Shown piece after piece: positions 10,663 to 21,249 of a stretch of 64,000 bases of DNA. The stretch comes from Dendrophyllia cribrosa (taxonomy: Eukaryota; Cnidaria; Anthozoa; Scleractinia; Dendrophylliidae). Where the stretch lies: assembly GCA_024195265.1 (NCBI GenBank), contig JAJLRJ010000007.1:25651934-25715933 (forward strand), in the 5' to 3' direction. A model generated the notes under the pieces. The model saw only the letters and a list, made by a program, of their open reading frames with translations. It ran no database searches and had not been told where the DNA came from. The position numbers and the translations under genes were made by a program. The first letter of the stretch is position 1; each line of letters starts with the position of its first letter.

Positions 10663-11388
10663 TTAAACCGGAAACATGTGGACATAATCATCAACGTCTT
10701 GAAAAACCCTTTTCAGTGCGTCTGGGTGTTCCATTATAATTTCGGAAAATTCCGCTTCCGTTAGTCCATGTCCTCGGATGTCTAAAAGTACTTTCCCGCT
10801 ATTATATTTCAGGAGTTCAATCATGCATCTCACAGAAAAAGCACCTCTGTTGCCTGCAACATTTAAAATCTTAAGATGTTCGTGTTTTTTAAATTCGGAG
10901 GTGATGTAGGCTTGTTCTGTAATTTCTTGACAATCTTGCATAAGACAATATTTCAACACTGGGCACTTAACAGGGATCTGGCTTAACAATGAGTCTGTCA
11001 CTTTACAGTGACTTATTTCCAGAAAAATCAAGTTTTTGATATTTAACATTCCTGTAAAGTCTGGGACAGTTTCCTTCTTGTGACCAATCCATGGAACAAT
11101 AAGCACTTCAATCGTCTTGCATCGGCGTAACACACCACAAATATCTGTCCACTTCAGAAAGCAGCATTCACTTAAAAATATTTGTCTGGTCCCGGCATAA
11201 ATGTACTTGTCCAGGATATCGGGCGTTACTTTCCTTTGAAAGTCAAAGTTCACTCGCTTCCATAAAGCACCGCTGTGGACAATATTATACCACCTTTTAC
11301 AAACCAGAGCTAAGGTAAGAATTCGCTTAGCGTCTGTTAAATAGTTAAATATAGTCGAAAGCACCAATTCTGGCAGAGAATTAATCAT
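10663..11388 (-). CDS. F-box/LRR protein carried by the hAT element, 241 aa
   Basis: This is a single intact exon. Residues 4-46 form a classical F-box (LPELVLSTIFNYLT, LALVCKRWYNIV, LWKRVNF), the domain that binds Skp1 in SCF ubiquitin ligases. Residues from about 85 to 215 have leucine-rich-repeat character (TRQIFLSEC, IFLEISHCKVTD, LKILNVAGN), as in FBXL-type substrate adaptors. It is shorter than typical animal FBXL proteins, which are usually 300 aa or more. I chose the ATG at 11386-11388 because it begins just before the F-box. It lies entirely between the terminal repeats of the 9774-16383 transposon, back-to-back with the transposase. The inferred role is to direct ubiquitination of some host or element protein. 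A captured host gene is the obvious origin. Function in transposition is untested. Confidence 0.85.
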   Translation of the reverse strand: MINSLPELVLSTIFNYLTDAKRILTLALVCKRWYNIVHSGALWKRVNFDFQRKVTPDILDKYIYAGTRQIFLSECCFLKWTDICGVLRRCKTIEVLIVPWIGHKKETVPDFTGMLNIKNLIFLEISHCKVTDSLLSQIPVKCPVLKYCLMQDCQEITEQAYITSEFKKHEHLKILNVAGNRGAFSVRCMIELLKYNSGKVLLDIRGHGLTEAEFSEIIMEHPDALKRVFQDVDDYVHMFPV

Positions 11389-11926
11389 GTCTTACACTTA
11401 GACTGCATAAAAAACAAAAGGCAACCGGAACATGACAAATGTTGGTTTGTCTGCTTCTTGATTGACCCCACGTGAAGATGATTTCCCAGGTGATAAACTG
11501 ATCGTTGAATAGATAATAGACTGATAACAAGTCTAACGAGGATCTCCACAGACGCGTGATTTTACTTTGTTCTAAAATGAGATCATGCCCTCCCTCTCTA
11601 CCTGTCACAAAAAACGCCTGATTGCAAGTTTTAACTGGCTTTAAGTGCATAAAATAAAATGACAAATGTATGAATGTTTCACGTGTGCCAAAAAAATTGC
11701 TAAGTGAATTATTTTCTTTGTACTTTAACTGACAAGTAAAATTCACGCACGTGAGCTTGAACGCACGTAAAATTACGCGACAGTGGAAATTCAGCTTAAC
11801 GAGACATACTCACGCACGTGACGCTATTATCACCTGTCACCTTCGCTGTCCAGTCACTTACCTTGTTATCAAAGTACACTTGACACTTTTACCACACTTA
11901 GTCAGCGCTGAAAACCTTCTGTTAAA
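11389..11926. promoter_or_regulatory. divergent intergenic region with four CACGTG sites
   Basis: The 538 bases separate the two start codons of the element. CACGTG (E-box/G-box palindrome) occurs at 11469-11474, 11680-11685, 11748-11753 and 11815-11820. The last two lie inside identical 12-mers TCACGCACGTGA (11743-11754 and 11810-11821). E-boxes are bound by bHLH factors such as Myc/Max, USF and CLOCK in animals. One bidirectional promoter driving both genes is inference. Confidence 0.55.
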
Positions 11927-14900
11927 ATGGATTGTACAAAATGTGCGCGTAAAGACATCAAGTATCGTTGTATAGGCTGCAAAACACCAATTTGCAATGT
12001 TTGTTCAACGCCTTGTACGGATGAAACGCCTGGTTATTCTGAGGATAGCTATTGTGTTGGCAAATGCGACGAGTGTGAGCATGGCCGTAAGAGAAAGCTC
12101 CCTGACCATCCGACAACAGCAAAATCTCGGCAGTCTAGCCTCTCCACATTTTTTGGCAAGAAAACCAAAACAGCCGAAACAACAAAGGAAACAGTCGTGA
12201 ATTTACAGCAGTCAGAAACCACACCCTCAATAGAAGTAGCCAGAGATGTCCCTACAACATCGAAAGAATCCGCTCCATCATCAACTCCATCTACCAGAAA
12301 AAGGGCCCTGACTGTAGCAGCAACAAACCGCTGGAAATCGACCTCCTTGGCTATGCATAATGCTAGTGAGTGGCTCGTAGTCAATTCTGACAAAGCAGGT
12401 TATGTCGCAAGTTTAAATTGCACTGTTTGCAAAACCTATGCCGACAAAATAAAAGGAATGAAAAATTTTTCAACGGCCTGGGCATACAATGGGTCCACCA
12501 ACCTTAGACTGAGCAATGCGGAAGATCACGCTCGGGGCGAGCCTCACAAACGGGCATTAGACTTGCACCTGAAAGATGGCAAAGGGCAGACTCCGTTTGA
12601 AAGGGCAGAGGCCATGAAAGCCTCCAACGATCCAGGGCAACAACTCATTACATCCGGCATTAAAAACATGCGATCGGCTGACTTTGCCAAGACAAAAACG
12701 AAATTTGAAACCGCATATTTTGTAGCCAAAGAAGAATTGTCCCTTCTGAAATACCCCGAGATTTTAAAGCTGGAAGAAAAGCATGGCGTTGACATCGGGA
12801 CGGCATATCGCAGCAATAAGAGTTGCACCACATTCATCAATTTCATCGGAGAGGAACTGGGCAACAAATTAGAACAAAAGATAAGTGAAGCCAATTTCTT
12901 CAGTATGTTGACGGACGGGTCTGAGGATGCTTCCGTGGTAGAGAAAGAAGCTATCTTTGTCCAGTACCTGGAGAAAAATCCCCATGGAAAAGATACAATT
13001 GAAGTTGTGACTGCATTTCTTAGGTGAGTAAACATGCATTTTGAAACATTTGGTTACACAAGTCGATGGACCGTGATTATTTCGATTGTTAGTGTAGGTG
13101 TTTTATTTGTGTTTTCTTTAGCTCAAAAATTTCAAATTATTATACTGCACTTATTACTGGGGATAAACAGCAATTCCTGAATTCAATTATTATTAGTAAT
13201 AAAGTTTTCGTAAGGCGGATTTATTTTAGCCGTTTCATTGGCCTGTTGGATTCAATTGGAACGAACAAATGAGACGGCTTTACGCGTAAGCTGAAAATAA
13301 ATCCGCCCTTCAACGTGCTTGGTCTTAGACTTCTACAATATACATTTATTGTTTATGACCTAAATTGTATTTATTTTACTGACACCTCCCAGGCTGGCGG
13401 ATTTAAAATATGGCAATGCAGCAGGTATTGTCAGGTGCATAAAGGACAGCTTCCAGACGATCAATATCTCTGAAGAGTCGTTCGAAAAGAAATTGGTTGG
13501 TTTCGCTGCTGATGGAGCATCGGTGAACCGCGGAGAGAAAGACGGCGTGATTGGTATTCTTAAGGCTCGTCAGCCCTGGGTGATATACGTCTGGTGTGTG
13601 GCACATCGCCTGGAGCTTTCCTTGAAGGATGCGCTGCAGGGTACAGTCTTCGATGACATCGATGAAGTCTTGCTTCGCCTGTATTACCTGTACGAAAACT
13701 CTCCAAAGAAGCTCAGACAGCTTCGCGAACTGCACGACGTTTATCGCCAGACCTTCGAATTTGAAGAGGGAGGAATCCGGCCAAAGCGAGCATGTGGTAA
13801 TCTACAATACTTTTCTAGTTTTTTGTTAATCAAATGATGTTTTTAGTATTAACTTATTCCTTACGATTTCAAAAATTCCAATTCAAACTGAACAGAGAAC
13901 ACGGATGAAATTCAGCGAAGGCTAACGTGGCTTAACTTCCTCTCTAAATATTGTAAGATAGCAACAATTAATACCGAGTTAATCAGTTAGTAACTTATTA
14001 TTTAGACAGAAAAAATCTGGTGTTGCTGGCTGGTTTATGAAATTCAAATAAGGGCAAACTGAATGTTTGCTTTAATTTGGTCTTTCAGGCACCCGCTGGA
14101 TAACCCACAAGCTAAACGCCCTGCAGCTTGTATTAGATAAGTTCGGGATCTACTTGCAGCACCTGCAGACGATGTCAGAAGACAAAAGCTTCAAGTCGGC
14201 AGATCGCCAAAAATTTAAAGGCTGGCTCAGGAAATGGCAGCAAGCTCGCATTCCTTTGTTGGCTTGCCTTTTGATTGAAATTCTCAGCCCGGCGAAGATG
14301 TTATCGCTTGCTTTCCAGGACAACAGCATCGATCCGGTTACTACCATCCAGCGCCTGGAGACGGCGAAAAAGCAGCTCGATCGACTTGAAGGAAAGAAAT
14401 TCTCTGAGCTACCAACGACCCGACGATTTCTGGACAAAGTCCAAGAAAGAGATGGTACCTTTTACTACCAGAACGTCGCCTTGCCAAGCTTCAATGCTGC
14501 AAAAGATTCTGCAGAGGTCTCAAAAGGAACTTTGCTAACGAAAATGAAAGAAGCCATGCAAACAAGGTTGGAGGTAGCGGAAAACAAGTTTGTCCGAATG
14601 GCCGCCATAATCTTGAATTGCGAAGGGTGGGAAAAGAAAGGGGAAAACGGTGAAGAAGATCTGGAGTTCGCTGACAACTGTGTGGCTGACCTCTTCGAGC
14701 AGTTCCAGGAACCCTTGTTAAAGGCGGGCTTCGAGGGCTCTCTTAGCGGATTGCTGGAGCAGTGGCATGACCTGGTGGCCTACACCATACGATATCTCGA
14801 TCCCTCGCATACTCACTATCTGCGAGTTTGGAAAAGAATCTTCACCTCAAGCAGGAAAGACGAGTGGAATATGGTGCTACTTTTGGTGGAGCTTCTTTTC

Positions 14901-15275
14901 TCGATTCCCATTTCCAATGCGAAAGTTGAAAGGATGTTCTCTCTGATGAACCGCGTGAAAACAGATTCCAGGGCAGCTCTCAGCGAGAATACCCTGAACA
15001 ACCTTGTCAGAATTCGAATGGAAGGCCCACCACTGGAAGAGTTTGATCCCACACCAGCCATCCAACTGTGGGCATGTAACACGATCCGCCGTCCAAACCA
15101 GAGAGCTAGGAAGCGTTACAATGCTAGGGAATCTGGAAAGAGGAGTCAAGTCTTGATCGATCAGGACGATTCTTCACCGGAAGATGAGACTGACGACGAT
15201 GAAGAAGTTGATGAAAGAGAGGGCAAAGTTGGAGGAGAGGAAGAGTTAATTAGGGAGCTCGAAGACCTCGAGTAG
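11927..15275 (+). CDS. hAT-family transposase with N-terminal Cys-rich knuckle, 895 aa, three exons
   Basis: The exons are 11927-13023, 13393-13796 and 14089-15275. Each intron has GT..AG borders and the phases close exactly (2688 coding bases). The N-terminus is a Cys-rich knuckle (CTKCARK...CIGC...CNVC, residues 3-48), followed by a Ser/Thr-rich linker and a TTF/BED-like finger (residues about 145-205). The hAT core has first Asp D330 (LTDGSED), second Asp D406 (FAADGAS), the C..H box in WCVAHRLEL, the RW motif in GTRWITH formed across the exon 2/3 junction, and catalytic Glu E781 (KVERMFS). A strongly acidic tail ends the protein. There are no stops or frameshifts. It is the expected mobiliser of the 9774-16383 element. 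The extra knuckle resembles the C-terminal cysteine domain of piggyBac transposases and is unusual in position. Confidence 0.9.
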
Positions 15276-16290
15276 CGAGAACCGTTGAATTAATTTGTTT
15301 TATATGTTTAGCAAATATTTTATACTAATAGGTGGATTGTCACGAAGATCAGAACACGAAAAGCTTAAAGAGTATTTTATAGTTTTCAGTTAAATGTATT
15401 GTAAGCGTATTCGACTGTTATCGTATTGTTTTTTGCACATTTGAACACTTTCTGGCCAAGTGTGATCATGACATGTAAATATCGCGCTGGTTTATATTTT
15501 TATTTTCTAGATCCGGTTGTCACCAGTTGTTGAGATATATTTGTACATATATAGCAAGGTGCATATCAGTTGTAGAAAGTTTAAAACTCTATTTGGATCC
15601 ACCCCAAACGGCCCAGGCAAAGGCCTCCTCCGTAATCATGCTGAAAAATTAAAAAGAGCAAATTAGTACGTCACTTCCGGCACACCCTGAACAGATGCTT
15701 GGTTACTAAGCTTTCTGCTGTTTGCAACTTGCTCGACATTGTGTGTAAAACGGAATTATGTCTTTCAATTCTTCTGAACGGAAGAAAAATAGTGAACTGC
15801 TAGCATTTTATACGTAGAAACAACATGCAATTAATAGAAGCAGTGCTCCTAAATTTTAAAATCCTCAGAAGTCAGGATGGCGATGTGAATTCAACCGAAC
15901 AGTACAGTAAATTTAGCGGTTTCTTGCTGTTTGTTTACATTTTAACTGTTATCACTATGTATGATGATGATGATTTATGTGCCCGTAACGTTTGTACTCA
16001 GTTGTACATGTAGAAGCAAAGCGATAATTGCTAAAATGTAATATTGTATGATCAAGTAGTTACTTTTTGTAAGCGATTTTGTCGAGTTTTAACTAAACCT
16101 TAACGATGCGGTTGGATCTTGCATTCCACCTGCCGCGAATGCGTGACTGCGTCTACAATGTAACAGGACATAAGAGCAGTAAAACTAAAACTTGCAAATT
16201 TTACTTTCAACCCGACTTGTTATGAGTTGCCGTTGCTAAAACCGTTAACAGATAATGGGGTCAATATTAATACGGGTTAAGATTGTTTAA
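15276..16290. other. element-internal 3' region, no gene seen
   Basis: A/T-rich sequence downstream of the transposase. A 62-codon frame at 15825-16013 has no recognisable content. The right subterminal CCGG motifs begin near 16295. Confidence 0.45.
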
Positions 16291-16383
16291 ATTTGACCGG
16301 CCAAAATCGGGTCTTGTCCGAGCAAAAACGTGTTTGACCGGACAATGTGACCGGCGCCTGCCCGATAGTTATTTCAAGCCCTG

Positions 16384-16692
16384 CTATTCATGCCTAAGCA
16401 GCGAACAATCATCCAAATATTGATGCATTCATGCCTGTTGTCACCGATGAAACAATTCCAGAGTTGGCTGGTGGAGATGATGTCCCAGAGACAGTGGATC
16501 CAGTTAGCAGAGCTGATTGATGGAGCTGAGGATAATGTGGACAACAACACAAACTCAGCCGTAGACACGGAGGTCGTCGATACAGTGTGCGCTTCAGATT
16601 TTGATTATGACAGTGGAGTTGAAGATGCCAGCGATGCAGACAGTGACATTGACGAAAAAAGAGTTGACAGTTTAATTAACAAATACTTGTAA
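16384..16692 (+). pseudogene. old hAT transposase pseudogene, segment 3
   Basis: It resumes right after the 6.6-kb insertion with the CTATT duplication. One frame gives FMPVVTDETIPELAGGDD, and a different frame gives an acidic tail (DYDSGVEDASDADSDIDEK) up to the stop at 16690-16692, so at least one frameshift is present. The acidic stretch is unlike the conserved hAT dimerisation region, which I do not find, so the original C-terminus is missing or unrecognisable. Membership of the same old gene rests on collinearity across the duplication. Confidence 0.45.
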
Positions 16693-17389
16693 ATTAAACT
16701 TACACTGACTCTTTCCCTTTTAAGTTGTAGAACTATTACTATGATCCTGATTCATACAGTGATGCTTTTAAAAGGGCAACCAAAATTTTGCCAGGGCAAG
16801 TATGTTTTTTGGCATAGTTGCCCAGCTGACGACTTTAAGAAAAAACGAATATGGACACCTGTTAAATGTTTGAAAATTACATTTAACATGGTTAAACTTA
16901 AGTTTTGAATATAACACTAATGGCCTCACAGTGCAGGTGTTAGTATGCTAAATTTGGTTTTTTAATCAATTTATTAAAAATCAGAAAATAAATAAAAATA
17001 AATAAAACAACTTTGTTAAATGAGGGTGCCACTAACAGTCATAAGACTGACAAACCTGTGGCCCTCGAATTCCAAAATGGAATGCTCACATCATGAATAC
17101 TTGTACACTTGTAGTAAGTATAAAGTCTGAAGAAAAAAGAAAATCATAAGCATGATAGTGGTTTAAATGCCCCATCTTAAAGAGCACAAATTTTAGCTAT
17201 TTTATTCCTTCATTCTTTCTATATTTAATGATATTTTTTAGACAAAATTTCAAAGCATGTATACATTTTTCTGGCAAACATAAGTTGCAGCAATAATGAA
17301 TAATTTGACAGTGGTCTGTCATAATGCTGCATGTAGAACAAGTTATTCCCTTGCGATTATCAGTGGAGTTACAAAAAGTGTTCAAGGGG
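16693..17389. other. no gene seen
   Basis: A/T-rich sequence with stops in all frames and an A-rich AAATAAA cluster near 16985-17010. Confidence 0.4.
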
Positions 17390-17706
17390 AAATAAATATG
17401 CGACAATTCAAAATTTATAATATCTCTCTATCGACAGTTTGAAGACAACTGTTTCTTTCACAAGAAACTTCCCCGGTTATGGTCCTGCTGTGAAGGACAA
17501 GTAAAGCTGGGAACCTTCGACAGAGGAAATGCACAGGTATCACAAAATGCTGATTGGTGATGTAACAATAGTTCTCAAAATCCAAAATAAATATGCGACA
17601 ATTCAAAATTTATAATATCCCTCTATCAACAGTTTGAAGACAACTGTTTCTTCCACAAGAAACTTCCCCAGTTATGGTCCCGCTGTGAAAGACACGTAAG
17701 GCTGGG
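17390..17706 (+). repeat. duplicated exon-like unit, two copies
   Basis: A unit of about 120 bases starting AAATAAATATGCGACAATTC occurs at 17390-17513 and again at 17585-17706, with about 90-95% identity by eye. In each copy an acceptor-like CAG is followed by a short frame with CFFHKKLP.LW and a GTAA-type donor, which looks like a small hAT exon. Exon duplication within a hAT pseudogene is a reasonable reading but unproven. Confidence 0.5.
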
Positions 17707-17765
17707 AACCTACATACAAGTGCACACTGATTGATCCTGATGAACCGATGATGCTCTGTACCAGC

Positions 17766-18135
17766 ATGACCAGAATGACTTAACTAGAATAAAAAAGCTT
17801 CAAACATCATTTTGATGATAAGCACATTATTATCAATACATGCCTCTACTGCAGACTCTCATCATTGTAAGTGGATACAAGTAGTACATACTGATCCTGA
17901 TGAACTTGCTTGTTCTGTATTTTACTGAAAGAACCAACCATCCTGCTATGAAGTAAATTACTGTAGACATTTTTAATTTATCTCAGATTTTCAAAAAGCG
18001 TGACTATAATTTTTAATAATAACTGCCCCTTCAAAAACGTCACTTTGTTGATAAGCACATCCTTATCAATACGTGCCTCTACTATGCAAATGGGTGCAAG
18101 TGGTTCACACAGATCCTGATGAACTTGCTTGCCCT
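17766..18135. repeat. dispersed repeat copy 2 (partner at 3523-3880)
   Basis: High identity to 3523-3880 in the same orientation, with the same internal duplication ending in GATCCTGATGAACTTGCTT. It abuts the coding remnant of the hAT pseudogene at 18143. Confidence 0.7.
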
Positions 18136-18142
18136 GTACATT

Positions 18143-19160
18143 ACTGAAGGAGGCATGTCCCACCAGATGGCTTTCTTTTGATGCATCCATCAAGGCCGTT
18201 GATACCGAATATCCTGCATTACTTCACACTTTAAGTTACTTGAAGGATACCGATGCAACCTCCCTGGACTTTTCTCAAAGGTGAAAGATGTCAAGTTCAT
18301 TGGGGCTGTTTACATGCTTGCGGAAGTGCGGCCATACCGCTCAAATTTAAGTAAGGCCTTTCAGAGGGGGGCAGTAGAGCTTTCAAGAATTGTACCAACC
18401 ATAGAGTACACAAAGGACAAACTTGATGAAGCAGTCGAAAGCAAGTCCCCAATCAATAGGCTGAAAACAGATCTTCTTGAAAATGGTAGGCTGGTAATTC
18501 TTTTATGCTTCCCCCTATCAGCTTACAAGTGTTAGAAAATCTTTTGTCCAATTATTTAGGTGCGCTGAAGGCTAACATTGATAGCAGATTCCAGGAAAGT
18601 TTGCCTGTAGTGTCTGCATGGTCAATCTTTGACCCATTGAAAGTCCCAAACAAGGAACACCCGTCCTTTAAGATGTATGGCAAAAACCAAGTCCATGCAA
18701 TAGCTCAGCACATCACAAGCTCCATGCCCACAGACAGGAAGGACTCAGTTGGAGAGGAAATTAAAACTGAGTTTGCAAAGTTGAAGTATGACATGCTCAC
18801 ACGGAAGGAAGAAATTCCTAAGGAATGCAAACCCTCCAATGTTCCCTGCAAAGTACATGTAACTGCTACTGAATGGAGCCTGCAGCAAATTTGTCAACTC
18901 TCTCACTACTACCCCCAACTAAGTAATGTGGCTGACATAATGCTTTCAACTCCGGTTTCAAATACATGGCCTGAGAGGGGTGTGAGCTGTGTGAAACAGG
19001 TAAAGACAAGCTTCAGGTCAACACTGAAAAATGACATGCTACAAGCACCGCTTGAAGTTTCCAATGATGTGCCAGCCCCTGGCACAGATGCTGCAAAATC
19101 AATAACCAAAGAAAAAGTGAAGGCATGGACTACTACAAAGCGCAAGAGAAGAGAAGAGAA
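18143..19160 (+). pseudogene. third hAT transposase pseudogene, C-terminal half
   Basis: It reads CPTRWLSFDASIKAV (the RW motif region) from 18143, shifts frame near 18280 and continues KFIGAVYMLAEV...LSKAFQRG. A probable 37-40-base intron around 18487-18524 follows, then LENLLSNYLGALKANIDSRFQ and the C-terminal dimerisation segment with ERGVSCVKQVKTSFRSTL (catalytic-Glu region), ending in a Lys/Arg-rich tail. These blocks overlap in domain position with those at 9050-9545, so this is a separate element from the old pseudogene upstream. The N-terminal half and both conserved Asp motifs are not found nearby. Confidence 0.75.
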
Positions 19161-20130
19161 AATTTGCTGGCTTCAATCAACACGTCTTTGCGTCCACATA
19201 TATTTTAAATTCAACTGGTTTGATTGGTTGACACGCGACCTCGTGATCCACTCTTGATTTCAAGATGGTGGAAAATCTCTTAGGTGTTGACTTAAAAAGC
19301 AGAAGGAAAAATCACAGCGTACAAATTTTCAAGACAATGCAGGGCATTCATGGATGGGTAGGACCCTTTGATATTCTGTTCGCTGCTTATTGCTGCAGAG
19401 TTTTTGCTCCAGCACGTTTTGTGTTTTATATAACTTGCTACAGTGTGTATTTCAGTTAGCGATCGTGGTTTCAAGTGCCAGCTACTGAATGCAGTAAATG
19501 TAGCATGGTCTTACTTTTTAGACTTTAGACTTTTTAAGCTTTTAAGCCACAAGTTCAAGCTGTGTACAGCTTTTTGTTCCACATATTCTACATACATGTA
19601 CATGTAGCAAAGCTTTTTACATTTATAGCGACAGTACTTAATTCAAACAAGAGACAATCAAGATGTGTTATATGTGTCACAAGAGAATACAGAGACAACC
19701 ACAGTTGTGGCACCATTTGCTAGTTATCTTGTGTACTGTATTATTTCATTCCGAAAGCACAGACTACTTCATAACCTGTATAAACACATCAAAACAGTTC
19801 AGTTAAACCAAGGATTGCCTTCACAATTAGAAAATTACTCTTGACTACTATATTAAATTGATCAACTAGACTCCTTTGATTTGTTACTGTGTTCAGTATG
19901 TAATATATTTTGTTCCAAAAACCCATCAGCATGTAGTCTCATATGCAGCCATTGTCAGGGTCATCACGCAATTAAAAAGTGGAAGTGTTGTTTGATGATC
20001 CTGGAAACGGCTACGTATAAAACTAATCAACATGATGCAATATTAACAGTAGGAATTGTACAGTTGTATTCCACAAATGACCATATTCGTGTATAACAAG
20101 GGGCTTGTTACAGAGACTTTATTGAAGGAC
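19161..20130. other. no gene seen
   Basis: Short open frames here lack codon structure or known motifs. The sequence is A/T-rich with several ACATGTA motifs. Confidence 0.4.
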
Positions 20131-20214
20131 TGGTCCCTGTGACAAGTCACACACAATCAAACAAGTCCCAGGGACCATAAATCACAGCATCAAGACACCT
20201 GCAGTGTTTCCACT

Positions 20215-20512
20215 AAGGGACTGGTCTTGAGGACAGTTTGATTTTATTGTGGTTGATTCTTTAATTTGTTATCACAGAAACAATTCTCATGATCAGTACA
20301 CACATGGGGACAAGCACAATTTGATATATGGCTGGCCTCCCCACCCACACCCCCACACCCTTCCATGGGAATCATGAATCATAGGAACAAGTCACCTATA
20401 GTTTTTTTAAAGTGACTGGTCACAAGGAAAATATGATTTTGTTTTGGTTGATTTTTTAATTTGTTGTCATGACCGAGTACACACAGGGGGACAAGCATAA
20501 TTTGAGATGACT
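20215..20512. repeat. degenerate tandem repeat, two units
   Basis: GACTGGTC followed by a TTTGATTTTATTGTGGTTGATT-like stretch and ACACA.GGGGACAAGCA..ATTTGA is found at 20218-20325 and again at 20411-20505. The period is about 190 bases. Related GACTGGTCC and GACAAGTCAC words also occur at 20128-20150. Confidence 0.5.
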
Positions 20513-20670
20513 AGTCCCCTTAATTTCAACCAGTTTGAATAATTCATAAGATAAGTCACATTGGTCCTGCGAATAGAATGTTTCAAGAAAATGGGTAGTT
20601 TACATCACAGGGCTTGCTACCCGAGACTACTCCAATCAGCGCTGCGGTGCAAAATACTTTTTTAAAAACA

Positions 20671-21247
20671 TACCATAAAACTTTCTTATGCATGCACATG
20701 GGTATAGGCTACTTGGAGCCTCTTGTTCTTGTGTGCATTGCCCAGTTTATTTAAATAGACGGTCGCGCATTAAACTCTGTTTTTGAGATTCGCTAAAATT
20801 GAAAAATAGCCTGGTCATTTACTAATTTCATTGCTTTTCAAAGTAGTCTTTTCAAATGTAACAGAAAGAAGTCACAGTTTGGAAAATAAAAGACATGTAT
20901 TTGATGGGGAATCAATAAATTCAATGTTCAAAGCGAGTACAGTTGTCAACAGACGGTCACTCAATACTGTTTTTGAGAATAGCTAAAATTGAAAAATAGC
21001 CCTGTCATTTACTGATTTCATTGCTTTTAAAAGTAGTCTTTTCAAATGTAAAAAAAAAAAAAAAAAAAAAAGAAAGAAAGAAGTCACTGTTTGGGAAATA
21101 TTAGACAAGTGTGGATTTGATCAGGAATCAATAAATTAAATATTCATGGCAAGTACAGTAAACGTGTCTCAACGTGTTCTTTAGTGTTTCACCGTAAAAC
21201 TTTCTTATGCAAACACATTAGTATAGGCTACCAGTGTAGCCTCTTGT
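20671..21247. repeat. direct-repeat block of order A-B-B'-A'
   Basis: Unit A (CATAAAACTTTCTTATGCA... to GCCTCTTGTT) lies at 20672-20727 and again at 21190-21247. Unit B (GGTCGCGCATTAAACTCTGT or equivalent, then GCTAAAATTGAAAAATAGCC, to AGTACAGT) lies at 20761-20942 and 20953-21160. Copy B' carries a long A run (21050-21070) followed by AAAG repeats. No coding content is seen. Confidence 0.6.
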
Positions 21248-21249
21248 TG

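Larger units (their letters stand above)
9774..16383 (+). mobile_element. complete hAT transposon with F-box cargo, 6610 bp, 5-bp TSD CTATT
   Basis: The left end is CAGGGCTTGAAATAAC and the right end is its exact reverse complement, giving 16-bp perfect inverted repeats. CTATT flanks both sides (9769-9773 and 16384-16388). Subterminal TGACCGGACA/TGTCCGGTCA motifs recur at the left (9790-9870) and right (16300-16352), as expected for transposase-binding sites. Inside are an intact F-box gene on the minus strand and an intact three-exon transposase on the plus strand, transcribed away from each other. Joining the flanks minus one CTATT restores an open stretch of the old hAT pseudogene, confirming insertion. 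Everything between the ends appears to move as one unit. Confidence 0.85.

Noticed and set aside
11381..11746. minus-strand frame of 121 codons upstream of the F-box gene
   Set aside because: It occupies the divergent promoter region, ends just inside the F-box start in a different frame, and reads like random sequence.
12049..13035. two minus-strand frames of 114 and 163 codons
   Set aside because: They are antisense to exon 1 of the 895-aa transposase and have no motif of their own.
9050..19160. treating the hAT blocks at 9050-9545 and 18143-19160 as one gene
   Set aside because: Both contain the same domain positions (the block before the second half of the core and the D.RF block), so they must come from different elements.
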